Of a stretch of 64,000 bases of DNA, positions 46,128 through 58,624 are shown one piece after another; the first letter of the stretch is position 1; each line of letters opens with the position of its first letter. The notes under the pieces are model-generated. The model had not been told where the DNA came from and made no database searches. It worked only from the letters and a program-made list of their open reading frames with translations. Source of the stretch: Salvia splendens (Eukaryota > Streptophyta > Magnoliopsida > Lamiales > Lamiaceae); NCBI RefSeq assembly GCF_004379255.2, contig NC_056050.1, positions 186,001 through 250,000 of the forward strand, read 5' to 3'. A program made the translations under genes and the position numbers.

Positions 46128-46356
46128 GCACACGACATGGCATTCTACTGCCTGCGAGGGAACTCGTCGCTGCAGAATCTCAACTTCCAGCCGCTGCAGT
46201 TGCCCCCAGGTGTCGGTATCGGGTTGTCGCCCCGCTCCGTGCAGAGAGCGGCGTCGGACGCTGGATTAGCCACCGACGCCCGCTTGGTCTTACACAGGAG
46301 TTCATGGTCATGAATCATCGGGAAATATCAATATTTCTGTTGAAGATTATCTCTAG
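46128..46356 (+). pseudogene. 3' remnant of an AP2/ERF-type transcription factor gene
   Basis: Directly after the truncated LTR an open stretch reads AHDMAFYCLRGNSSLQNLNF, like the last helix of an AP2 domain followed by LNF. It then reads LSPRSVQRAASDAG, as in DREB/ERF proteins. The frame stops at a TGA about 46311-46313. In a shifted frame a typical acidic C-terminus (ISVEDYL, stop TAG 46354-46356) follows, so there is also a frameshift. The 5' part of the gene (start and most of the AP2 domain) is missing. The ERF assignment rests on motif memory only. Confidence 0.55.
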
Positions 46357-47519
46357 TTATATAATGGATTCTGCTTAAGAATTTTGTTTTAATGAAACAA
46401 GAAAATTCATACTCCATATAACTTGAAATTCGAACTTTCATAGTATATTTCTTTTCTTTTGGTCTCAGCTAATTCATGGAGTACTAGTTATATGTATGTT
46501 GGAGTTGGTTTGAGTAATACTACTAGCTAGTGAATATAATAAATTATCTTCTCATTGAAAATATATATGGTCTTCTTAATTTAAGTACTTATAGAAATTG
46601 AACCACATAATAAAACGAAACAGTTCAATCCACTAATGAGTTATATACTCCTACATCAGTCAAGACAAGATATTTATGCATGACTCGATCCGTGGTTCAC
46701 CTCACTTTCTATCTCTCTTACGTTACCAATTATACATTAAAACCCATGACAAACTACTAATAAAGTCTTAATTTAATTTTAAAATTATTAATCATGTTAA
46801 TAATATTAATAAATAATTATAATTGTAACAATAATCGTAATTATTTTTTATTATTGATTATTGGTATTAAAATTATTAGTTTTTCAGGAAAACTTAATGC
46901 AGTTATTAAAATTATAAGTCATAATGATATAAAATATAATATAATGATTTTTATGTTGCTGATTAATAAATTATTAAGTAAAATTTAATGTAATTTTAAA
47001 ATTATTATTATTTTGCTCATTTAAAATTTTTTCCAAAAAATCTTACTACTTCAGTTATTATGTCAATTTGTTAATAAAGTTATTATGTCAATTAGTTAAT
47101 TGGACTTAATTGTTTAATATAAGATCAAAATTTTAAGAATTTTTGTATATTCCCAAAGGCCAAAACAAGTAATATATCAAGAATCATATTCCAAAATATT
47201 ATAATATTCAACAATATTTATTTTCCGATAAACAAACATGTCATATAAAGAATAAGGGATTGTTCAGTTTACTAGAAAAATAGGCAGATTTGAGTTTATT
47301 TTGGGTCATTAAATGCTGTTAAGTATCTTTGATTTAATTATTAGTGGCCATATAGATAACCACTAACCCACACTATTGAGTGCAAATATAAACGAAATTC
47401 AATTCTTGGCAGAAGGGTGAAAATTGAAACTGCATCAGATATCGCGTCAAGAATTGAATGCAAAATCTTGTCTTTGCCCTGATATTTTCAATTTATCCCC
47501 ATATTGAAGTCGCCATCTC
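46357..47519. other. AT-rich intergenic spacer
   Basis: Very AT-rich sequence (notably 46760-47010) with no supported gene. The last 8 bp (47512-47519, GCCATCTC) are the target duplication of the next element. Confidence 0.4.
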
Positions 47520-50500
47520 TAGGTGTGCACACGGTTCAAAAACCGCCGGTTTCACGGTTCACCATTTCCATGAACCGGAACCGGCCCGCCAAGGGTCCTG
47601 GTGGTTCCAGTTCCGGTTCAAAAAACCGCCGGTTCACGAGGCGGTTCAAAATCGCCAATTTTTTGCCGAAACCGCCGGTTCCGAAAAGGTTCGGCGGTTC
47701 AAAATTTTTTTCTTCTTCTCGTTTTCAGTGTTTATTTCAACGAGACTACAAGTCACAAGTCATAACTTATAAGTTACAATTTACACTTAATGTTAGACTT
47801 GAGCCTTTGGGTTGAAAGAGAGTGTATTGGATGATTCTCTTTTATAGCTACATGTTCTTGGATGTGTTGCTCTTTCTTTCAATGTGGGATAAAACTCCTT
47901 ATTTATAACTACATGATACATCTCCATCATCTTTGTTTATATTAGTTTATATCTTAACTATCTTCTATTATTACAAATTAACAACAAATATAATTACATA
48001 AAGTATTATTCTTTAATTTTTTGTCATTATCGATTTGTTTGTGTATAAGTTTATGTGTATGTTAACTAATAAATACCATTATACACATTAAGAGAATAAT
48101 TATTATACAAATTGTATTAATCTAGTGATAACTATAATATGAATAATTATTTATCTATATACAAATCATATTACTCAATAATGGTTTATTCTTATCTATC
48201 AAGAATATATTCACAAATAATAATTTTATTTATATAAATTATACTACATCTATTAGAATAACAACTATTATACAAAATCATACTATTAGTCTACTACTAA
48301 TATATAAATATATAAACTATATTATACCACTAAACAAATCATTCTTTAGTTATCTATTTTTATCATTATTATACCAATTATATTAATTATTGTTTTTTTC
48401 ACATTTTAATCAATATATTGAGAAAAATTAGCAATATACTTACATTTAAATTCAATTATTTGAACATGTTCACATTCTATAAATATAAAAATTATTAGCA
48501 ACATGTAACATTCAAATTTAATTAAACTATTCTAGTTAATGCTATTATTATCTATAAATTTGTCTTAGAAAAAGAATCATAACAAAAATAAAGATAAAGT
48601 TAGTGAATAATAAAATGTACGTAAAAAATAAAGAAAAGTAGAAAACAAAAGAAAGTTTTGTATCTCACATTGGAAAAATATGAACGATGATCTAAACATG
48701 TAGTTATAAAGGAAAATACTTCAACATATTTTGTGACGACCCGAACTTTGATATTATAAATGTAAGAAGTGACGGCTAAATATGTATATAAATAACAATC
48801 GAAAACTGAATTTTGGTTTTTATGAACTTGAAGTCTTATGTAGTTCTATGATAAAGTTGTGAGTTCAGGGCGAGCCATGTAGAAAGTTTTGTTGTCAATT
48901 GTTAGTTGTCGAAGTTGTCGCCACCAATTATAATAAATTCTTAACTCAAAAAAAAAAATATTAACCCCCAAAAAAAGAAAAAATATATATAACTTTTGCT
49001 TATGCATGCTTGAAAGCTCCATATAAATCAATTATGCCTAAGCTACGTGTAACATCCAAATTTTGTATATAAATATGTATATGTCGCTCATTTTCCCAAC
49101 TTTAAGAAAAAAAATAATAAATAAATTAATTAATAAAAAAAATTATAATTTTATGCCAAGTATAGCTTTGATGAGTCATAAGCTAAGTGTAGGATTGCTT
49201 AGTCAAATTTTGTGTACTCATCAAAGCTAAGAGTACGATTGATTAGTCAAATAGTACACGTTGTCCATGAACACTTATATATATATATGAAACTTCCATC
49301 TACAATTATACCTCTTTCACCAAACAATAAAACATGGAGATATAACTCATATGCCGGGATTTGAAGCAACACCAAGAAGGGATATTTACGAAGAAAGTAA
49401 CGACGGGAAACGAAGGATCTTTTCCTAATAATTGGAAAGTAAATAAGGTGAGCTTTCTATCCTACATACTAATGTGGATAAAAATCCCAAAGTAATTTCG
49501 AGATGAGTTTTGGTGAAAATCCAAACTCGTGCTCGTCAATGTTATTGTCCCGTCATAAATGATTTATGCCTATCTGCCTTGGTTATGCCAAATATATTAT
49601 AAACGAATTCGGGTTCAAGTAAGGCTGCAAACCTTGCTTGGACTAGTGTACACAAATGGACCGTGAGCCGTTGGCCGGTCATGTGACCGTCGTGGAAGGT
49701 GTCCACCTTCCCGGTACACAAATGTTAAGATATGGTAAAGGAACTTAGACCGCGGTTGAACATAGAATTTTAGCAAGCTCGGGCCTTTTAAGTAAAAATC
49801 CATGAGTGTTGCTGTGATGACGTGATAATACTTTCAAATGTATAATTGTATCTTTCGGCACTGTGTTCATTGAGTACTCATGTACTCAGCTCTGCATGTA
49901 TTTCTAAATGTGCAGGTTGAGCTGCAAAACGGTGAAGCAAGGGTGTTGAGAGAAAGTTCTTTTGAGTTTGATCTAATAAGACCTCTGAGGTTCATATCTC
50001 TATATACGAAATCGTGTTGTTTACTTCCGCTGTGAAAGCTATAACTACTAATCCTATTTTGCATCATAACATTATCTTTTGATCCTATATAAACTCCTAC
50101 TCAAGTATTCCAGCTTGTAGTACATGATATTTTGATAAATCTCCCGTTCGAATTTGTACTTGTTATTGCTCATCCCTATTTCTCATCCCCACTTCTCTTA
50201 ACCCTTCCCTTTTAGTCTCGAATTTCCATATTATACTATCTTTAGGTAGTGCGGGCGTGACATATTTTGTCCCACATTGAAAGTGAAACAAAAAATATTC
50301 AAGGATGTCTCTATAAAAGAGAAACAACTAAGAATGATTTCTTAGAATTCTTAAAAGTGAGCACATTTAAATCCAATTATTATTATTATTTGAACACACC
50401 CACATTCTATAAATATACAAATTATAAGCAACATGCAATATTCAAATTTAGTTGAACTATTCTATTTGATTCTATTATTATCTATAAATTTGTCTTAGAA

Positions 50501-51021
50501 AATGAATCATAACAAAAATAAAGATAAAGTTAGTGAATAATAAAATGTAGTAAAAAATAAAGAAAAGTAGAAAATAAAAGAAAGTTTTGTATCCTACATT
50601 CGAAAAAGATGAATGAATGATCTAAACATGTAGTTGTACAAGAAAATATTTCAACATATTTTGTCCCACATTGAAAGTGAAAATATTCAAGGATGTTTCT
50701 ATAAAAGAGAAACAACCAAGAATGGTTTAGAATTATAGGCCCAACAAATAATATATGGGCTATTATGAAATTATTGTATTTATTTATTTGTGAAAATTGA
50801 TTTTTATATATAAAAGTTGATTTTTATAAATAATAATCTTTTTTAATGTTATGAACTGGCGGTTTGAACCGGCGAACTGCCGGTTCTGGTTCGCGATATT
50901 TCTGACCTGAACCGGCCCGCTTGAACCGCCGAACTGCCAGCGCCGGTTCCAGTTCCGGTTCATGAACCGGGGTTCTAAACCGCCGGTTAACCGACGGTCC
51001 GGGTCGGATTGTGCATGCCTA
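47520..51021. mobile_element. Large non-autonomous hAT-type element with nested insertion
   Basis: This 3,502-bp element is flanked by perfect 8-bp duplications GCCATCTC (47512-47519 and 51022-51029). Its ends are TAGGTGTGCACACGG and, inverted, TAGGCATGCACA. Both subterminal zones (about 47530-47700 and 50855-51005) are dense in GAACCGG/CCGGTTC words in both directions. Inside, about 270 bp at 48460-48733 recur as a direct repeat at 50391-50663, and TCTCTTTTATAG...CAATGTGGGA near 47838-47890 is inverted relative to 50668-50716. There is no transposase frame. Confidence 0.85.
48734..50259. mobile_element. Nested 1.5-kb insertion with 9-10 bp target duplication
   Basis: The insertion begins TGACGACCCGAAC and ends GTGCGGGCGTG. 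It is bounded by ACATATTTTG at 48724-48733 and 50260-50269. A 9-10 bp duplication suggests a Mutator-like element; the termini are only weakly inverted (TGACGACCCG versus TCACGCCCGC). No coding domain is visible. Confidence 0.6.
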
Positions 51022-51029
51022 GCCATCTC

Positions 51030-52823
51030 CATTGAATTAAACCCAAGAGAGAACCTTTGAAGGATATTCCCGTCAGATCGCGCTTAAAAAAAATCAATGC
51101 AAAAAATCCACCAAATTAACTCAAAATAGAGCCCAATTACTTACTCACAGAACACATACAAAAGTTTTTAATTATGTGGGCCCATCAGATACAAATTGGA
51201 CATAGTTTGATTTCTAATAAACCCACCTCAAACATATGAACAGATCATAAACTAATGGAGGCGTTTTATTTTCGGTTCTCTACATTATTCTCTCCCTTAT
51301 TTTACTTTTTCTTCACTTTAACTACTTTATTACTCCATTTGTCCCGACTAAGATGACACATTTGTTAATCAGCACGAGATTTTAGGAGTTGTTGGTTAAT
51401 ATGGTTAAATGAAGAGAGCAAAAGAGAACACATATAATTTTTTTTTCAGAAAAAAAGTGGTTGGCGTATTAATTGGAGAGAGAAAGTTACCAAAAATAGA
51501 AATGATTCATTTTGGTTGAGACAAATTAAAAAGGAAAATGTGACATCTTACTTGGGACGAGGGAGTATTATTTTTTCAAACCGAGTAAAGAAAATGAAAT
51601 GCCACTAATTAAGGCTGACCAGAGGGAGTATGATTTATGCATGTAAAAAGTCAATTACATGATTTTTCTTAAAATTTATGGACCCCTGGGATAAATATTT
51701 AGTGTTTCATCTTTATTTATTTATTTATAATGGATATAGAGTTAATTTTTGTATCAACTAATTAATATTGCTGTTTTAAAGTTGAGGATTATGTTTTTTG
51801 GGAATGTAATTCTATGAAATGTGATTCATGGGATGTGATTTTAAGGAATATGACTTTGGAATGTGATTTCAAGGTATATGATTTTTAATAGATTACTTAT
51901 TATGTGCTTGAAAATATTTATAAAAATTTATTAAAATTTTGAATTCATATGAATAAATTAAATTCAATTAACTGATTGACGTAATAAGTGAATGAACTAA
52001 TTGACTTAATAAAGTTCAATAAGATTTTTAGTTAACAGTAATAATATGACGATCCGTAATTTTAATGTACACTAAGATTTACTTAATAAGTTAATGTACA
52101 GTCTCCGGAGTAATTGAAAACGTAAAAATAATAATTCTAGATATTATTACTATTTCTAAATTTAATAATTACGTTTACATAATATGTATTACTAGTTGAT
52201 AAAATCAAAATATAATAATATTTTACTATTACAATAATAGTTAGTTATTATTGTAATTAAATATGACTCATAATTTGACATTAAAATTTAATTATTAATT
52301 TATAATAATATAATAACACTAATTATTATTTTTAAAAATCAAATAAACACAAAATAATATTTTATTACTCCAATTTCTTTTTGTTTGTTTTTTATTTTTA
52401 AAAAATTAATAGGAAAAAAAAAGTGTTGATGGTACTTAAAGAAAGAAGATAGAGTGTTTTCTGGAACCCAAAATCTCCCATTAGGCACCTCCAAACCTTG
52501 ACCAGGATTGTTGTAACAGATAATGTTGTTTCAATATCTATATATAAATATTCATATGCATTTAGACATAAACATATGTAAAACCTTACAATGATAAAAT
52601 CTGGTCTAGGCTTTTGAAATTCAAACACTTTTCTACTATTTTTTTTCCATACACATTCAACAGATTTTGGGATTTCTTAGAACAATTTAGAATTTTCAAG
52701 AGGCGAAAGAATTTCCACATATGATCAAGATCTTTCAGGGCATTATGTGTTGTTATTTGAGAATTTTAGTCTTAATTAATTTATGAGATAGTATTATAAA
52801 CCTATTATGTTCAAAAGGAGCCA
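51030..52823. other. AT-rich intergenic spacer
   Basis: No supported gene. Contains a Stowaway-type MITE at 51333-51565 and very AT-rich sequence at 51700-52400. Confidence 0.4.
51333..51565. mobile_element. Stowaway-type MITE
   Basis: The 233-bp element has ends CTCCATTTGTCCCGACTAAG and the inverted CTTACTTGGGACGAGGGAG, flanked by TA at 51331-51332 and 51566-51567. Confidence 0.85.
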
Positions 52824-52889
52824 ATGTTAACAAACATGATGCAGCAAAGAAAGAGTTGGACGGAAGCAAATATCCAACTGAGCTATCTC

Positions 52890-55197
52890 TCTCTATCGGT
52901 GGAGGTCATAGTGAAAGGCAACAACGGCTCCTCTGTGCACTCCCGATTGTCGGTAAAATTGAGCTTGCAATCGGGTTATGTTAAGGCTGAACAAAACCCC
53001 CAAGAACAAGATCATCGACCGGCCCCGCTAGCGGAAGAGGGAAGCAAGCGCCTGTTCCAAGTATCACGAGACTTCCCCTCGGCACCAAAGGCTCACTTCG
53101 GTTGCTGGGGAGGCGGTCGAGGGATGGTTTCCCCGGAGTGCGGACTCATTCAAGAAGTTAAAGAAAGTAAGGTTTCTCTTGACTCTCGTCCGAGTTTGCA
53201 CACAACATTGGTTTGCTAACGTGCTTATACTGATATGTGCAGATCGGACAAGGGACGTATAGTAGCATCTACAAGGCTCGCAATCTCAAGAGCGACTAGA
53301 TCGTTGCAATGAAGAAAGTGAAATTCGCTCAGATGGATCCGGAGAGTGTTCGTTTCATGGCGAGGGAGATTAGCATCCTTCGACGGCTAGACCACCCGAA
53401 CGTGATGAGGCTTGAAGCCATCGTGATATCGAGCGTATCAGGGAGTTTGTACCTCGTGTTCGAGTACATGAAGCATGAACTAGCCACACTTTTAGTCTTC
53501 CAAGTTCAAATTCACCGAACCACAGGTTAGTTCAAACTAAACTGGCGAGTGAAATTCAAACTCAGTAACCTTTGAGCCATCAACTAACTACTTCCTTATG
53601 CAGATCAAATTCTATATGCAGCAAATTTTACGTGGGCTTGAGCATTGCCACAGCCAGGGAATTCTTCACCGCGATATCAAGGGTGCAAACATCCTTTTCG
53701 AAAGTAACGGAGCTCTCAAGATCGGGGACTTCGGCTTGGCCACAATCCTCAACCCTCGCAAGAAGCACCAGTTAACGAGCTGCGTTGTGACTCTGTGGTA
53801 CCGAGCCCCAGAGCTTTTGCTCGGAGCAACGAATTACGGAGCAGCCGTTGATTTATGGAGTGTTGGTTGCATTCTTGCTGAGCTCTTCACAGGGAGGCCT
53901 ATCATGCCTGGAAGAACAGAGGCATTTTCAAATTTCAAATCAAAACAAAACATAGTACTATAACAACAAAAATTGATCGAACAAACACACAAGATATTTA
54001 AGCTGTGTGGCTCACCAACAGAAGCCTTCTGGAAAAAGACGAAGTTACCACTTGCAAGCAGCTTCAGATCACAGCGTGTCTACAAACGTTATATTTCACA
54101 GACGTTCAAGGACTTCTCCTCGTCTGCGCTGGCTCTTCTCGAAGTCCTCCTCTCCGTAGATCCACAGGAACGGGGCACTGCTTCTGCGCTCAAGAGTGGG
54201 GTATATACATTACTTTCTCCTTGCCCTCTTTTTGAAAAAACACCATATTGAATCATCGGCTCACGCATGAGCATCTCTTGGTTCCAGTTCTGCACTTCGA
54301 TGCCTCTGCCCTGTGAGCCATCTAAAATGGCGAGGTACCCTTCAAGTAAGGAGCTCGAAGCCAGGACTAGAGATGGGGAAGCAAATAGGTAAGCCGGCTA
54401 ACAAAAAACACATAAACGCACTATTCTCTGAGAAAACTATGTTTTGGTCCTAATACAGCCGAAGAGGCAAGAGCGTTAAAGGAGGCCAAGGATATAATGT
54501 AAGCAAGATTTCAATTACACAGAAAGCTATTCCAAGGGGACAGGTTCTCTATCTATTTTTACATGCTTTTATTATCATGCAATTTCAAAAAAAATCGAGA
54601 TTATAAACAAAATTTCTAAAAACAGGGGAAACCTAACATGAGCACAGATTATCAGTATAATCTAGACAGTGCCTTCCGTATTGTGCCACCCAGAGTTAGC
54701 ATTGGACGTGCTCACCAGTCGAAGTCTGTGATCCACCCAAACACAGCAGGATACTCTTGGAACAAGAAGATGAATGATAGTCCCAACCATTCAGTCCACG
54801 GCCTACGCCACCAGCAGCCTGCAGAGCTCATGAGACAGGGGACAGAACTACGTCAACCTATAGTAGGCTCCTTTGACTTCCATCCAAAGAATGGCAGAAG
54901 GAGATTTAATAACGACTCAACAGTATGTTACTTAAGAAACACAGCTAAGTAGCTATCTTCAGTGGTTTAAAACACGTGTCTGAAACTCGACCCGTATGAT
55001 ATTTTCAGGGATACATGCCATTGAGAAACAGGATAATTTACTCGGGGTCTTTTATGCCTCTGGGAGGGAACATGGGGGAAATACTTAAAGAGCACGGGAG
55101 GCAAATCCAAGTGGCCATACACAAGGCACAGCTCAACAAAGTCAGGTCAGACCATGAAGATCGAGACAATCTGATGATAAACGAACTGCAACGATAA
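52890..55197 (+). pseudogene. CDK-like serine/threonine protein kinase gene, inactivated
   Basis: Exons recognisable: about 52890-53167, 53243-53525, 53604-53920, about 53976-54200, 54288-54388, 54459-54543, 54626-54922 and 55009-55197. Kinase motifs are the Gly loop IGQGTYSSIYKAR, VAMKK with the ATP-binding Lys, HRDIKGANIL, DFGLA, the APE-equivalent RAPELLLG, and DLWSVGCILAEL, as in plant CDK-like kinases of the At1g54610/At1g09600 type. Defects: in-frame TAG at 53297-53299 just after the Gly loop, a frameshift in the N-terminal exon around 53035, a second frameshift near 53485-53500 before SSKFKFTEPQ-equivalent codons, and a segment after PGRTE (about 53921-53975) lacking canonical splice borders. 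The C-terminal exons remain open to the TAA at 55195-55197. A full-length kinase cannot be made. Confidence 0.88.
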
Positions 55198-55691
55198 AAA
55201 ATAGATCTACTATGGATGTAATTGCCTTAAAAGGATTAATGTAGAAGCATAATTTGTTGAGGGCAGAAGATGAGTGTCAAACAAGCTGAAGGAGGGAGTC
55301 GAGTAAATTTAAGTAAAACATACGACTCTATAAGGATATTTATATTTTTGGGCAGAAAATGTAGATTCGAAGCGTAGGATGACATATACAATTACAAAGC
55401 AGCATTTTGTCTGTGTAAACTATGCAAACAAAAGACATAAATAGTGCCCATATTCTAGGTGTCTGAATAATCAATGCCAACAAAAGCTGCATCTTATATT
55501 TCAAGAGTCTCCTAATAAAGATTACCATCACAATATTTAGTTGCAATCATAAACTAAAATTTTATTCATAGAGTAAAAGGGGATAAGAAAAAGAGTAAAA
55601 TTACTCTTTTATGAATTTTGAGCCAAACACTGTACATAGGACCAAGCTCCCTCCACGTTCTTGAATCCGAGTTGAAGTTGCTCGGATAGCA
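55198..55691. other. Convergent 3' flanks of kinase pseudogene and UPF0301 gene
   Basis: Non-coding AT-rich sequence; it should hold the UPF0301 3' UTR. Nothing else is seen. Confidence 0.4.
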
Positions 55692-58430
55692 CTATATGTC
55701 CTGTTTTGGCTTGCGGCTCAACTCCGAGTAGGGACCCCCCATTAGTTGCAGAATTTTTTCCCACAAGTTGTCGGGAGGAGGCCTTTGCGACTCCAAAGAT
55801 ATCAAGTTGGAACTACATGCAGCAACGTGCCAGTAATCAGACTCGATTTCCTCTCTTAGCTGGTCCAGCTGCCATCCCGCATATCCCATGAAGAATGTAA
55901 AATCTTGAGAGAGAAGTTTCCCTTTTTTGATCATTGCCGATGCTTTACCCAAACTATTTCGGGAACCAAAATATACCCCTGGAATGACCTTTGCAAAATC
56001 AGCAAGTCCCGTAGTTTCCTCAGATCTTAGCAGAAACATACTGGCATGGAGGGGTCCTCCGAAATGCAAACTACAGTCGTCAAATGTGTTTCCCAATACA
56101 ATACCACTGGGGTTCATATGTTTCATCTTTTCGTGAAGGGGTCTGTTTATGACTACCCCAAACGGCCCCTCCTGTGGATTCCTGGTTCCAGATCTAAGAA
56201 GAAGCACTACCGTCCTCTCAAAGGAGTGGACACCATCAAGTTTTTCCGTAGCAATAAGGAGGCAACCATTTTCGGGTGCTGAAATAGGGTGTGCCCACTT
56301 GGAGGGAAGAGGTTTTAGTCCGGGTGATGTTTCATCTTTTTCAGCCTGCAAGAATATTTCAGTAAAAACTCAACTTGAAGGACAATATTTTATACCTCAA
56401 ATTCAAGTTTCTAAACCAAATTTAGCATTTATTTAAGCATCTTGTTTCCAATTACACTACACACCCACATAATCAAATGAAAGTCTTAAACATCTGAAAA
56501 CCTCCACAATGAATGACATCAAGTGGAAAGATAAATACCTGTTCGAGAAAGTAGCGCTGAGCCCTAAACTCTCTCCAATCCAAGGGTTCGCATTGGGGAT
56601 TCTTTGAGTTTGTATTATCTGATTTCTTGATTCCGGGAGAAGGATTGTTTCCATCTCCTCCAGCTTTCAAATTATCATTGTTTCCTCCTGCAAAGACAAA
56701 ACCAACTATATAAGTCCACTAGCGGTACAGAGGCCTAACCGAATGATACTTGTCATAAGAAATCAGCCACAAAAAACATAAAATACACTCCTTGTTTCAG
56801 CATACGACTACTAGATGAAACAAATAATCCACACTTTTTTAAGAACATTAAAGTACTGGAGGAAACAAGACTGCTATGAATTAAAGAATATACATGGCAG
56901 TGTAAAATGTTCTTCATATAGCAAGAACCATTAAAACACTTATTTACAGAAAAATCTTTCTTAATGTTTGTTATAGTGTAGGACCTAATCTTGAAATATT
57001 AGGAACCGGAACAACCAAAGGCAGACTTCTCAGATTTTTTTATTTAGCAAAATGGTTAACAACATTCTAAAATTTGGTAGGAAATCAGAAACAAAACTTA
57101 TTGAAGTATACTCATTACTAACTTATACGGCTACACCCTGGAGCATAAAATGAGCATAAACTTTTTAAGAACAGAGCTTTACATGTAAAAGAGAGGTTTT
57201 GAGTACCGGGACCTTCACTGTTGGCTGATGTAGAAAAATGATCGAAACATACTTAATAGCTATGTTCATCTAGTCTGTTGTTGCAAAGCTGTAATTAAGT
57301 TTGACGATATACCCCCTCGACAAGACTTCTAAATCAATATAAGAATGAAGTCTAACTCCATTCTCTGAATCATGAACTATATGGAGCATATTCTACTCTA
57401 TATATACATATGTGTATATATATTTTTGGAGGAAACTCTAATCATTTGCAGTGTTCGGTTGCTCAAGCACCCCCAGTTATTTTTATTTTAATCTTCCAAT
57501 TTATAATACTTCTGATAAGTTAAATTTAGCAGTCTTGTAGTCCATTTTTTTTACTTTATCTCCCGGCATGCTATATTTCTGGCTCCGCCCCTGCTTCTAC
57601 TCAATGGAGGACACAGGGGTGCTAGGAGAGCACAGCCCCAACCAGATTTCCACTTTATTTTTACCTTATACTCTCTCCATCCCAACTAAGTTGATTCATT
57701 TCCTTTTTTGATAAAAAATAAAACATCCAATCCCTGTTACTTTATTCCATCCCTCACCTACTTTACTCACTTTTTATCTTTCCTACTTATTCATTTATCT
57801 TACTTTTCAACTCAATTTCTTAATCTCTGTGCCTAAAAGTTTTAACCCAATTTAGTTGACTCGTATTATGTATTTCATATATTTATATTTAAGCATTCTA
57901 CACATAAATTTTCGATTTTAGCATCCCAAAAATATGCTTATGCATCCGCCCCTGAATATCCTATCACAAACAAAGAAGCCTGACTAGAATCCTGATTGCT
58001 TTTCACAATCCACAGCATCTCACACAAGAAAGGAAAAAAATACAGCGATCACCGAATTTCTCTACTGAAAGAACTTTATAGCAGCAACGGCTTATCTTCC
58101 GCTTAGAATTCAGCTAGTCAATTGATCAAACACCTTCTAGCATCAGCATTATAAAATTTCTCTATGATCAATTAATTAGAAATAAAATTTACCAGAATCA
58201 GAGGAGGAGGAATTCGAATTAGAATTACTGCAATTTCCGGAGCTCATTTTCGCCATAGCTCTAGTTGAAACAGATCGAAGCCTACAATTACTTGGCGCAA
58301 ATTCTGGCTTGGACAATCGGAGGTCCGAATTCATCGAATAATTATTTGAACTCCAGCAAAACGGTTTCTCCGAGAAAGAATTCCTCGGCATAAAGCCACT
58401 GCTTTTCACATGCACACACCACAGATCCAT
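55692..58430 (-). CDS. Plastid UPF0301/AlgH (DUF179) family protein
   Basis: Three exons on the minus strand: 58430-58193, 56687-56539 and 56345-55692, with GT-AG introns and continuous phase, about 346 residues. Exon 1 encodes a Ser/Arg/Asn-rich leader typical of a chloroplast transit peptide. Exon 3 holds the UPF0301/AlgH domain: GCLLIATEKLDG near its start, then TVVLLLRSG, GPFGVVINRPL, LHFGGPL, and FFMGYAGWQLDQL with the conserved aromatic-Gly pattern, ending in WEKILQLMG. Plant members are nuclear-encoded plastid proteins of uncertain biochemical role. The ATG at 58430 is the first in the frame. Intron 1 is 1.5 kb and contains MITE-like sequence. No defect is seen. Confidence 0.88.
57671..57868. 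mobile_element. Decayed Stowaway-like MITE in a UPF0301 intron
   Basis: The left end CTCTCTCCATCCCAACTAAG follows TA and matches the plant Stowaway terminus. The right side (AATTTAGTTGACTCGTAT) is a partial inverse of it, lacking the terminal CTCCC word. Confidence 0.4.
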
Positions 58431-58624
58431 AGTTTTGTCCAAAATTCAAAGCAGAAATGAGAGAGGAGAGAGTATGGTGATCATGAGATGGAGTGATAAG
58501 GGAGAATAACTGAATGACGCTGTGTACTGGAGCTGATGGGAATAAGTCAGCGGAGTTTAAGGGCATCCACAGTGGTGTAGATGTGCCGGTAGACATTCCA
58601 AAAACACCTTATGCCCCGTCATAA

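Noticed and set aside
46794..46988. Asn/Ile-rich frame in AT-rich spacer
   Set aside because: Composition follows base bias; no conserved pattern.
47458..47815. Frames with PVSRFTISMNRNRPAK-type sequence
   Set aside because: Translations of the CCGGTTC-rich subterminal repeat of the hAT-type element.
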